Source: Myxococcales bacterium (GTDB lineage: Bacteria > Myxococcota > Polyangia > Fen-1088). From it: a DNA stretch of 6,799 nt. The stretch spans positions 11,889-18,687 of the forward strand of contig PMCR01000534.1 of the NCBI GenBank assembly GCA_003155465.1. Reading direction: 5' to 3'. A model generated the notes under the pieces. That model did not search any database. It had not been told where the DNA came from and worked only from the letters and a program-made list of their open reading frames with translations. Position 1 is the first letter of the stretch, and every line of letters starts with the position of its first letter. Both the position numbers and the translations under genes were made by a program. Positions 1 through 6,415 of the stretch are shown in pieces.

Positions 1-401
1 GCCTCGATCTCGGACAACGAAGCCGCCGGCGGCCGGGCCTCGCCGCTTCCCGCCACCAGCTTGATGATGGACGTGCCGACCAAGATGCGGTCGCCGTCCT
101 TGAGTTGCACGTTGCGAATCTTCTCGCCGTTCACGAAGGTGCCGTTGGTCGAGCCCAGATCCTGAATCGACACCACCCGCCCGTCGGTGACGATCTTCGC
201 GTGCTTGCGCGAGACCATGTCCTCGACCAAGACCATGTCCAGGTCAGACGAGCGTCCGATCACGATCTCGCGGTTCGGGCGCAGGGGAAATTCTCCCCCT
301 TGATACTTGCCGGAAATGAAGCGAAGGGTCCAAGGCGCACCTTCAGCCTGGGCGGCGCTTGCCTGTTCGCCTGCGGCGTCGCGGGGCCTAAAGGAACTCA
401 A
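1..401 (-). CDS. FHA-domain protein, N-terminal part (runs off the left edge)
   Basis: FHA domains bind phospho-threonine peptides, usually in Ser/Thr kinase signalling in the cytoplasm. Translating the minus strand from 401 gives 133 residues before the edge. After a polar, Ala-rich start (residues 1-24) an FHA fold spans about 25-117. The family hallmarks are visible: GRSSD at 49-53, SRKHA at 64-68 and the STNGTFVNG loop at 84-92, so the phosphopeptide-binding Arg50, Ser64 and Asn86 equivalents are all present. From residue 117 the chain becomes Ala/Pro-rich, suggesting a linker to another domain outside the window. The start is the TTG at 401: an in-frame TGA lies at 437-435, and no ATG or GTG occurs in frame before the domain. 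There is no Shine-Dalgarno, and the predicted transcription start is only about two bases upstream, so translation may be leaderless. It is divergent from the pseudokinase gene. The domain call is secure; the exact start is less so. Confidence 0.9.
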   Translation of the reverse strand, partial: MSSFRPRDAAGEQASAAQAEGAPWTLRFISGKYQGGEFPLRPNREIVIGRSSDLDMVLVEDMVSRKHAKIVTDGRVVSIQDLGSTNGTFVNGEKIRNVQLKDGDRILVGTSIIKLVAGSGEARPPAASLSEIE

Positions 402-409
402 ATGCCGTG

Positions 410-438
410 ATTTTAGACACTTAGGCGCGAGCCGTCAA
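410..438 (-). promoter_or_regulatory. Sigma70-like promoter for the FHA gene
   Basis: Read on the minus strand there is a -35 box TTGACG (438-433), a 17-base spacer and a -10 box TAAAAT (415-410). Each box matches five of six consensus bases and the spacing is ideal. The expected transcription start is near 403, about two bases before the TTG codon at 401. This is a motif prediction only. Confidence 0.55.
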
Positions 439-462
439 TGGCGCCACGCGGCGGGCAAACGG

Positions 463-492
463 TTGCGACCCCACCGGCGCCGATTGTACAAT
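463..492 (+). promoter_or_regulatory. Sigma70-like promoter for the pseudokinase gene
   Basis: A -35 box TTGCGA (463-468, four of six consensus bases) is followed by an 18-base spacer and a -10 box TACAAT (487-492, five of six). The start would lie near 499, giving a leader of about 85 bases before the ATG at 585. Its -35 box is 24 bases from the -35 box of the opposite FHA promoter, so the two are arranged back to back and a single regulator bound between them could control both genes. Confidence 0.42.
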
Positions 493-584
493 GAGGCGCG
501 GTCTGAATTGGCCCATTTCTGCGCCGGGCCAAGTGCGGAGAACACCAGTCCAGAGCGCGCATCTTTCGACCGATAATACCTTCG

Positions 585-3500
585 ATGCCGCCAATCCTCA
601 GACCTCCGGCAGCAAGCGATCTGCCTGGCGTAAAGAAGCTGGGCCGCTACGAGTGCACCGAACAGGTCGGCGGAAGTGGCGGCTTCGAAACCTACCGTGG
701 GCGCGTCAAGGGCTTGACCGGGCTCGAACGCAGCTTTGCGGTGAAGGTGTTGCGACTCAAACGATCGGAGAGCCCAGCCGCAGTCAGCGAGCCGTTCCTG
801 CAAGCCGCCAGGCGCAGCGCAACGCTTGTCGAGCCCCGTATCGCCAGGGTGGTGGAGGCAGACTCGGGCGAAGGCTTGGTCTTCGCGGTCACGCCGTTCA
901 TGGAGGGCGCAGACTTGGCCCAGATCCTCCAGCGCGCGCGCGAGGCGGGCGTGCTGGCCACTGGCAAGGGCGAGGCGGCTCGCCGCTGGCATTGCCTGGT
1001 GGCCTACATCGGTGCCGAGATCGCACGCGGGCTGCAGGCTGCCCACGCGCTGGAGCCGCCGTTCATTCACGGCGCTCTCTGTCCCGGCAACGTGTTCATC
1101 ACCTCGCGCGGGGCCATTCGGCTGCTCGACTTCGGTTTGCGCGCCTCGATCCGTCGCCCCTTCGAGCCACGACCTCGACCCCTTGTACCCTACATTGCAC
1201 CCGAGTTGGCGGCTCCGGCCGCTGACTGCACCACCGCCGGGGACATGTACAGCCTCGGGGTTCTGCTCTGCGAGCTGTCGAGAGGCGAGCTGCCGCCCCA
1301 GGGCCGGCGTGCCTCTGAGCTGCAGATTGCTCTCTCCCTTCTGCCCGAAGACTTGGGGCTCATCATCGGCCGCCTGGTTTCGATGAGTCCCGCCGCGCGG
1401 CCCGCGGCGGCCGACGTGGTGTCGTCCCTGGCAGCCGTCTGCGCGGATGCGACCGAGGCCGCCCTGGTCGCCGATCTTTCTTCGCTCATCCAGCGCTATT
1501 CGCCCGACGCGCCGGAAGAATCGGCCGAGGCCGTGGTGTCGTTCGCCGCAGCGCCCGAAGGGGCCGACGATGCTCCGCCGCCGCCTTCCGAGGTGGAACA
1601 CGACGACGCCTATGGGTTGGAGGGACCGTTGCACCCTCAAGCCAGTGAGCCGTCGAGGCCAGCGCCGGCCGCCCAGCCCGCAGGCCGATCGCTTCCGTTG
1701 CCTTCGCCTTCCTCCGAGTTTCGCACCTCGCGCGAACCAACCACCGTGGGCGAGCCGGCCTTGATTGATGACCTTGTGGCCAAGAGCCGGCCCGCTGTGC
1801 CTGCGCCTTCCACTGCCGTCGCAAGAACGCGGCCCCGGCCGCCGCCCCCTCCGGGTCCTCCCGCGGCCCCACCCGCCATCGTCCCTCTCGCTCCATCGGC
1901 GTCGAGCCCGGCCAGCAGAGAGCGAGGTCCAACCATGCGCGGCTTCGGGCCGACGGGAACCGCGGCCCAGAACTCGCCACCTGCCAGCGCGGCTGCTGCC
2001 ACGGAAAACAGCAACTCGGCTGCCGGGGGATGGGCGCTTGGGCCGCCGTCGGGGCGTACCGTCCGGGCGATGCCAGCGAGCGCGTCCTCGGCGAGTCCTA
2101 TCTCCGCGCCCGTGCCGGCTTCACCCGCGCGCGAAGAAGAGCCCTCCGCGATCAAGGACGCGGGGGAGACGATGTTTCCGAGCGTGGCGGCATTCGATGC
2201 GCCGCCCGCGACTTGGGGTGCGCGCGCCCTTGCTGCCCTTGGCGGCCAAGCTGGAATTGGCTCCTCGTTCGGCGATGAACCAAGCGGCTTGGGACTGCTC
2301 GACGATATGCAGGTTGAACCGGCAGGGCCCAACCCGCCAGGCCCCACGCCGCTGCGGCCACCGAGCGGTCTGCGCAGCCGTTCGCCAGATTCGCGGCCCT
2401 TTGCCCTTGATGAGGCGGGTGTGGCTGAACCCGCGCTGGCAGAGGCCCTTCCACTGGAGGTTGGGCCGGGCTCGCAGGACAGGGAGGACGAAACCCAGGC
2501 GGCCGAATTTGAGGCCGAACGCGAAGTTGAGCCGCCCCGGGGCGACGCCCTGCTTGAGGATGAGCTGGTCGATTCCCCAGACGGCGTCCGCCCGACCGCG
2601 CCCTGGCCCCCGGAAGGCGCTTCCGGCGCACGTGGCCTGCCGGGACAGACGACCGGTGGGGTTGGTGGTGGCCAGCCCTTGCCCGAATCTGTCGCTCTGC
2701 TGGACGACCAGCTACCGTCGTTCGGCGAAGCCGTGGCCTTCGCGGAAGACGACGCCCAAGCCACACCCGAGGCCCAGGCCTACTTGGACGATGGCGACAA
2801 GCCGGCTGCGGTCCCCGGGTATTTCGATGACAGCGATCAGCCGCTGCCTGAGTCCGAAATCGCCGCTCTGCCAGAGGCTGCTGCGCCCCGAGCCTCGCGT
2901 TCACTGCCGCCGGCCCCAAGACCAGTATCGGGGGAGATGGCGTGCGACATGGAGGTCAGGCGCCCTGTCCAGCAGCAAGCTTCCGTCCCAACCTGGGCGC
3001 GGTCGCCTGATGAACAGCCGGCGAATCACCCGAACCGAAGGTTGGTCTGGGCGATCGCAGGCTCAGTGCTGGCCGCCAGTGTAGTGGCGGGTGGACTGGC
3101 CGGCTTCTTCGTCGGGGCGCGGGGCAAGCCGTGGAGCGCAATACTGGGAGGCGGGCGGCCACCTGCACCCTCAAGGCCCGTGACGCCGCGTGCCCCCGCG
3201 GTCCTGGACGACAGCAAGCCCCAGGCTTCGCCACTGTCAGACAGGGAGGTGGAAGCCAAGACACCAGGGGCTGGCGGCCATCGCGCGGTTCCCGCTCTGC
3301 AGGAAGCACCTTCCCTGGCGAAGAAGACCGCTGCCGAGAGGACCGCTCTCGGCACCACGCCAGACAAGAAAGCAATCGCCGCTGCAGGCGTGGCACCGGC
3401 GCCTTTGGGCAAGGGCCTCCCGGACAGTGCCGGAGCGGGCAGCCTGGTCACGCTCTTGGTGGCCAGCCAGCCGATGGGCGCGAACGTGTGGATCAATGGC

Positions 3501-3872
3501 AAGGAACGCGGCCGGACACCTTCGCAAGTCAAGATCCAGTCCGGCTCCGCGCACGTGGTGTTGGTCCTTGCCGGCTACGCCTCTGCCACTGTCGATGTGA
3601 CGGCCAGCGAGGGCACTAAGGTATCCAAGGAACTTCTGGCGGTTGCACCACCCACGACCGGCGACGCCCGTTTCCGTGTCGAGTGCACCACGCGGGGCAA
3701 GTTGCCCATAGTGGTCGACGGCAAGGAAACCGGCATCCTGTGTCCATTCTCCAAGCTGCGCGTGGACCCCGGCGTGCACAAGATTGGCCTGTTTGTGCCA
3801 GCCCTGGGCCAGGTACACGAGAAGGAAGTGACCTTGCACCCGGGCGTGCGCAGCATCGTGTTTGCGGACTAG
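585..3872 (+). CDS. Membrane-anchored Ser/Thr pseudokinase with PEGA domain
   Basis: This 1095-aa protein has a kinase-like fold at about residues 19-290, a disordered linker at 290-815, one transmembrane helix at about 820-844 preceded by Arg818-Arg819, and a C-terminal PEGA region at about 954-1024, followed by a second beta-rich stretch to 1095. By topology the kinase fold is cytoplasmic and the PEGA part extracytoplasmic. Kept kinase features are the VAIK-type Lys54, Asn169, DFG Asp182, the APE-type PE at 206-207, Asp220 and a subdomain-XI Arg. Lost features are the HRD motif, which reads His162-Gly-Ala164 (no catalytic Asp), its following Lys (Cys166), the helix-C Glu, and two of the three loop glycines (G29-x-S31-x-x-F34). 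It probably binds a nucleotide at most and does not phosphorylate. The linker is Pro/Ala/Glu-rich with recurring LLDD-like motifs. The ATG at 585 is the only usual start after the in-frame TGA at 504; no strong ribosome binding site is seen. Confidence 0.9.
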   Translation: MPPILRPPAASDLPGVKKLGRYECTEQVGGSGGFETYRGRVKGLTGLERSFAVKVLRLKRSESPAAVSEPFLQAARRSATLVEPRIARVVEADSGEGLVFAVTPFMEGADLAQILQRAREAGVLATGKGEAARRWHCLVAYIGAEIARGLQAAHALEPPFIHGALCPGNVFITSRGAIRLLDFGLRASIRRPFEPRPRPLVPYIAPELAAPAADCTTAGDMYSLGVLLCELSRGELPPQGRRASELQIALSLLPEDLGLIIGRLVSMSPAARPAAADVVSSLAAVCADATEAALVADLSSLIQRYSPDAPEESAEAVVSFAAAPEGADDAPPPPSEVEHDDAYGLEGPLHPQASEPSRPAPAAQPAGRSLPLPSPSSEFRTSREPTTVGEPALIDDLVAKSRPAVPAPSTAVARTRPRPPPPPGPPAAPPAIVPLAPSASSPASRERGPTMRGFGPTGTAAQNSPPASAAAATENSNSAAGGWALGPPSGRTVRAMPASASSASPISAPVPASPAREEEPSAIKDAGETMFPSVAAFDAPPATWGARALAALGGQAGIGSSFGDEPSGLGLLDDMQVEPAGPNPPGPTPLRPPSGLRSRSPDSRPFALDEAGVAEPALAEALPLEVGPGSQDREDETQAAEFEAEREVEPPRGDALLEDELVDSPDGVRPTAPWPPEGASGARGLPGQTTGGVGGGQPLPESVALLDDQLPSFGEAVAFAEDDAQATPEAQAYLDDGDKPAAVPGYFDDSDQPLPESEIAALPEAAAPRASRSLPPAPRPVSGEMACDMEVRRPVQQQASVPTWARSPDEQPANHPNRRLVWAIAGSVLAASVVAGGLAGFFVGARGKPWSAILGGGRPPAPSRPVTPRAPAVLDDSKPQASPLSDREVEAKTPGAGGHRAVPALQEAPSLAKKTAAERTALGTTPDKKAIAAAGVAPAPLGKGLPDSAGAGSLVTLLVASQPMGANVWINGKERGRTPSQVKIQSGSAHVVLVLAGYASATVDVTASEGTKVSKELLAVAPPTTGDARFRVECTTRGKLPIVVDGKETGILCPFSKLRVDPGVHKIGLFVPALGQVHEKEVTLHPGVRSIVFAD

Positions 3873-4119
3873 TCAGTCGCGCAATGTCGCGCCGTGTCCG
3901 ACGCAAACGCCTATTGACTCAAAGTGACCTAAGCCGGCCTGGGGCCATCATTGCCACCGCAGGAAAAACCGGGGTCAGGATGATGTCGTGGCGCGCCGCA
4001 GAGCCCCTGCCCTCATTTTCTTTTTGACGGCCACGGGCTCCCGGATGCACTAAACTCTTACCTATGGGTCTGGGTGGGTGTGACTCGTGCGCCAGTCAGT
4101 CTGGCCAGTTGCTTTGATT

Positions 4120-4152
4120 GCGGTCTTCGGGACTGCTGAGCGGTTTTTTTTT
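4120..4152 (+). terminator. Hairpin plus T9 tract, possible terminator or attenuator
   Basis: GCGGTC (4120-4125) pairs with GACTGC (4131-4136), including one G-U pair, around the loop TTCGG. Nine T follow at 4144-4152. The seven bases between stem and T tract and the short stem make this a weak intrinsic terminator. It may end the pseudokinase transcript or attenuate transcription into the VWA gene. No promoter is visible between the T tract and the VWA start, which argues that some transcription must read through. Confidence 0.3.
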
Positions 4153-4184
4153 GGGGGGAAGCCCGATTCACCTCACGAACGTTC

Positions 4185-4191
4185 AAGGAGG
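4185..4191 (+). promoter_or_regulatory. Shine-Dalgarno of the VWA lipoprotein gene
   Basis: AAGGAGG lies five bases before the ATG at 4197. It fixes that start over the second ATG six codons in from the start (Met6), and it is much stronger than the initiation signals of the other genes in the window. Confidence 0.85.
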
Positions 4192-4196
4192 TCAAG

Positions 4197-5399
4197 ATGA
4201 CGGGGCTACGAATGATCAGCCGAACCAGTTGGGTGGGGCTCTGCGGAACGGCCGCCGTGGCCGCCGCCGTCGTCGTGGTTGCCTGCACGGGCCCCACGCC
4301 GATCGGCACTGCCGACCTCACCGGCACGGGCGGGCGGAGCGGCAACGGCAGCGCCGGGCCCATCATCGGTCAAACGCCGAACGGAATTGGCGGCAGCGTC
4401 GCCGTCAGCACTGACACCCCGACTGTCAGCGAGGCTGACGGCGGGAACTGCGGCGTCACGACCAACGACCTCACCAAGCAACCGGCTGACGTGCTGCTGG
4501 TCCTCGACAAGACGGGCTCTATGACGCGCGCCATGGATGGGACCTGCGATTGCGTTGCCGCTGGCGGGGGCGGAGGCGGGCGCGGTCGCGGTGGCAACAA
4601 CGACGTCTGTGCCGCTGGAACCTGCCAGCAACGCTGGACAACCATGGTTTCCGGCCTCAACGCCGTGCTGACCGGCGCCTCGGGTGATGTGAGCTGGGGC
4701 CTCAAGCTCTTCAACTCGGACAACGGCTGCGGTGTCACCCCGACGATGGAGGTTCCCATCGCGGCCGGGTCAGCCGCTACTGTCCAGCAGACTATCGCCC
4801 AGACGCAGACCGGCGGGAGCACACCAACCCGGGCCGCTGTCAACGCGGGCGTTGCGTACTTGAAGACCCTGACCGACTCCAACGGCAAGTACATCCTGCT
4901 GGCCACGGACGGAGAACCCAACTGTCTCGACACTGGCACCGTTGGTGGCGGAGGCGGCAACGGGTCCACGGACGTGGATGGGACCGTCGCGGCCATCACG
5001 GCAGCGGCAACGGCCGGGTTCAAAGTCTACGTGATCGGCGTCGGTCCCGAAACCGGGAATCTGGACAGCTTCGCCGTCGCCGGCGGCACGGACCACTTCT
5101 ACCCAGCCCTGAGTCCCCAGGACTTGACCACCGCCCTTGGCGCCATCGTGGGCGCCGTGGCCAGTTGCACCTTCAACCTGGGCACGGCCCCTAGGGATCC
5201 CACCAACGTGGTCGTTGAATTCAACGGGGACAAGGGCCTGCGAGCGCCACAAGACCCCACCCATACCAACGGCTGGGACTACACCTCGCCCAGCCATACC
5301 ACCATCCAGCTCTACGGCTCGTGGTGCGACAAGGTGACCGACGGAACCTACACCTCCGCCAAGGTTCTCAAGGGCTGCCCGAACGTGCCTATCCCGTAG
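4197..5399 (+). CDS. VWA-domain lipoprotein
   Basis: This 400-aa protein starts with a lipoprotein signal: basic residues, a hydrophobic Ala/Val stretch and a lipobox VVAC with Cys30. It should be lipidated and held on the outer face of a membrane; Thr31 after the cysteine gives no inner-membrane retention signal. Residues 31-95 are a Gly/Thr/Ser-rich spacer. A von Willebrand A domain spans about 96-320. Its metal-binding (MIDAS) residues are visible: Asp104-x-Thr106-Gly-Ser108, Thr209 in a GGSTPT motif, and Asp238 in ATDGEPN. VWA domains of this sort bind protein ligands through a divalent metal. Two Gly-rich insertions interrupt the fold, at 123-133 and 250-256, the first flanked by Cys117, Cys119, Cys138 and Cys143, which could form disulfides outside the cytoplasm. 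The tail after about 325 has further cysteines and no domain I recognise. The ligand is unknown. The gene has its own strong ribosome binding site and converges on vapC. Confidence 0.9.
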   Translation: MTGLRMISRTSWVGLCGTAAVAAAVVVVACTGPTPIGTADLTGTGGRSGNGSAGPIIGQTPNGIGGSVAVSTDTPTVSEADGGNCGVTTNDLTKQPADVLLVLDKTGSMTRAMDGTCDCVAAGGGGGGRGRGGNNDVCAAGTCQQRWTTMVSGLNAVLTGASGDVSWGLKLFNSDNGCGVTPTMEVPIAAGSAATVQQTIAQTQTGGSTPTRAAVNAGVAYLKTLTDSNGKYILLATDGEPNCLDTGTVGGGGGNGSTDVDGTVAAITAAATAGFKVYVIGVGPETGNLDSFAVAGGTDHFYPALSPQDLTTALGAIVGAVASCTFNLGTAPRDPTNVVVEFNGDKGLRAPQDPTHTNGWDYTSPSHTTIQLYGSWCDKVTDGTYTSAKVLKGCPNVPIP

Positions 5400-5475
5400 C
5401 CCAAGACCATTCCCTTGCGTTCGCCGTGGGGCCGTACGGGCGCTGTTGCCGCCAGGGGCCGATCTGTTGCCCAAG

Positions 5476-5913
5476 TTAGGCTCGCGGCGGTCGCACGGTC
5501 TCGATGTCCGGCTCGTCAAGGGCCAAGAAGTCCCTCTCGTTAAAGGTGTAGAGGCGACAGCACTTGCCCTTGCGGGCGCAAGCGAGAATGTGCCCGTCGT
5601 AGGCGCGACCGCCGATGATCCCCTTCTCCTCCAGACGGCGCAGCAGAGACCATTGTTCGCTTGCCTCCAAGACAATCACCGGCACCTGTTGAAATGTCTC
5701 TTGCAACAAAGCCAGCGCATCGGAGGCACCAATACGGTGGGGGGATGGCAATCGGGTCATGACAGAATACGACTCCATCAAGGAGGGCGCGGGCAGGATG
5801 AGGCGTCCTGCGGCGAGCGCCCGGTCGAGCATCTGGCTTGCGGCATCGTGGTGTTCGTGCCAGCCAAGCAACGCCGCGACGACCACACTGGTATCCACGG
5901 CTTCGCGGTTCAT
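5476..5913 (-). CDS. vapC: VapC-like PIN-domain ribonuclease toxin
   Basis: This 145-aa protein has the length and layout of VapC toxins, which are metal-dependent RNases that cut tRNA, rRNA or mRNA when not held by their antitoxin. The acidic PIN residues are visible: Asp7 in VDTSV near the N-terminus, Glu47 in LMESY, Asp106 in AYDGHILA, and Asn125/Asp128 in the TFNERDF segment, where the fourth acidic residue usually sits. No residue needed for catalysis looks lost, so the toxin should be active. Its ATG overlaps the vapB stop by four bases (ATGA), showing translational coupling in a two-gene operon read leftward. Its 3' end faces the VWA gene with a 76-base gap in which I see no clear terminator. 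The RNA target cannot be read from sequence. Confidence 0.9.
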   Translation of the reverse strand: MNREAVDTSVVVAALLGWHEHHDAASQMLDRALAAGRLILPAPSLMESYSVMTRLPSPHRIGASDALALLQETFQQVPVIVLEASEQWSLLRRLEEKGIIGGRAYDGHILACARKGKCCRLYTFNERDFLALDEPDIETVRPPRA

Positions 5914-6164
5914 GCACGCCGTCCGCGCAGACCGCCTTGAACCCGGCGAACCGTATCGTTCTCCAAGGGCTCGCCGGGCGCGACAGGGACCGCGACCGAG
6001 ATCCGGCCTTTCCTGATCCTTCGGACGCGACGCGCGGCAGGCTGGATCTCAACACAGCCTTCGCGGCAGCGAATCTCCAGCGGTACATCCGGACGCAGCC
6101 CGGCCTCCTCGCGAATGGACTTGGGCACCACCAGTCGTCCCGCAGAGTCGATGGTAACGTTCAT
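5910..6164 (-). CDS. vapB: VapB-like AbrB-family antitoxin
   Basis: This 84-aa protein opens with an AbrB/SpoVT swapped-hairpin DNA-binding domain at residues 1-45: the pattern VTIDSAGRLVVPKSIREEAG is the usual family signature. The Arg/Pro-rich tail (about 46-84) is where such antitoxins hold their PIN toxin. Known members neutralise VapC and, with it, repress their own promoter. The ATG at 6164 is the natural start since the family signature begins straight after it. No Shine-Dalgarno precedes it. A TAGAAT -10-like box (6177-6172 on the minus strand) would put the transcription start at or next to the A of the ATG, suggesting a leaderless message. It is first in the operon, upstream of vapC. 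Confidence 0.9.
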   Translation of the reverse strand: MNVTIDSAGRLVVPKSIREEAGLRPDVPLEIRCREGCVEIQPAARRVRRIRKGRISVAVPVAPGEPLENDTVRRVQGGLRGRRA

Positions 6165-6183
6165 GGTAGTAATTCTACCATCG
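6149..6183 (-). promoter_or_regulatory. vapBC operator and -10 region
   Basis: ATGGTAG (6163-6169) and CTACCAT (6175-6181) form a perfect inverted repeat around TAATT. A second left arm, CGATGGTA (6149-6156), is complementary to TACCATCG (6176-6183). The site covers the -10-like TAGAAT box and the vapB start codon, the expected place for autorepression by a VapB/VapC complex. No good -35 box is visible, so the promoter is inferred mainly from the -10 box and the operator. Confidence 0.55.
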
Positions 6184-6290
6184 CGATCTGCGAAGCTCCA
6201 TGCGTGCCGTGCCCCCCCCAGCCCGCGACAGGCGGAGCATCGGAGGGTCAGAACTTCCCATGATCAAGGCGCGTACCCAATCGGAGCGAC

Positions 6291-6348
6291 CCGTGGTGGT
6301 CGTGGACGTGGTCCACGTTTTCGACCTTCTGCAGCCATCGGACCACGG
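6291..6348. repeat. Nested inverted repeats before the deoxyhypusine-synthase-like gene
   Basis: Three sets of complementary arms nest inside one another: CCGTGGT (6291-6297) with ACCACGG (6342-6348), GGTCG (6298-6302) with CGACC (6322-6326), and TGGAC (6303-6307) with GTCCA (6311-6315). The inner arm can instead extend to CGTGGAC/GTCCACG (6301-6317), followed by TTTT. CGTGG also occurs three times as a direct repeat (6292, 6301, 6307). The site may be a structured RNA leader, a terminator-like hairpin or a protein-binding site. Confidence 0.45.
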
Positions 6349-6364
6349 TGCTCTTGCAAACGCG

Positions 6365-6384
6365 GGACTTTTTGTCCAAAGTCC
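6365..6384. repeat. 7-bp perfect hairpin before the deoxyhypusine-synthase-like gene
   Basis: GGACTTT (6365-6371) pairs with AAAGTCC (6378-6384) around a six-base loop TTGTCC. It ends 47 bases before the ATG at 6432. It is not followed by a T tract on either strand, so it is not a standard terminator; it may be part of a structured 5' leader. Confidence 0.4.
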
Positions 6385-6415
6385 GCCCAGCCCCGGCCCC
6401 CGGGGATGATCTGGG

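Larger units (their letters stand above)
3873..4196 (+). other. Intergenic gap and probable VWA gene leader
   Basis: This 324-base gap has no credible gene. The first part (3873-4020) shows only a 7-base direct repeat GTCGCGC just after the pseudokinase stop and no convincing terminator. A possible promoter has TTGACG at 4024-4029 and TAAACT at 4051-4056, but the 21-base spacer is too long for a standard sigma70 site, so I give it little weight. Downstream lie a hairpin at 4091-4105 (GCCAG/CTGGC, five-base loop), a second at 4120-4136, a run of nine T then six G (4144-4158), and the ribosome binding site of the VWA gene. Confidence 0.5.

Noticed and set aside
642..1455. Calling the 1095-aa protein an active Ser/Thr kinase
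   Set aside because: The HRD Asp and following Lys are replaced (HGALCPGN) and the glycine loop is degenerate.
435..1640. A 401-codon open frame on the minus strand opposite the pseudokinase
   Set aside because: It is Arg/Gly/Ala-rich with no domain signature, while the opposite strand encodes a clear kinase fold; long shadow frames are expected at this GC content.
1637..2764. A 375-codon minus-strand frame opposite the linker
   Set aside because: Low-complexity Ser/Gly/Ala/Pro sequence produced by reading the disordered linker backward; no start signal or domain.
1765..3084. A 439-codon plus-strand frame inside the pseudokinase gene
   Set aside because: Arg/Pro-rich out-of-frame reading with no domain; the main frame carries the transmembrane and PEGA signals on through the same region.
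3884..4027. A 47-codon Arg-rich open frame after the pseudokinase stop
   Set aside because: No ribosome binding site and no recognisable motif; likely chance.
5400..5475. CCGTACGG palindrome between the VWA gene and vapC as a two-way terminator
   Set aside because: The palindrome has no loop and no T tract on either side, so it does not form a convincing terminator.
4770..5675. A 301-codon minus-strand frame overlapping the VWA and vapC genes
   Set aside because: It conflicts with two genes that have clear family motifs and shows none itself.
6248..6394. A minus-strand stretch resembling a helix-turn-helix (VCKSTVVRWLQ), possible transposase remnant
   Set aside because: The resemblance covers only about a dozen residues, the surrounding frame has no family features, and there are no insertion-sequence ends nearby.
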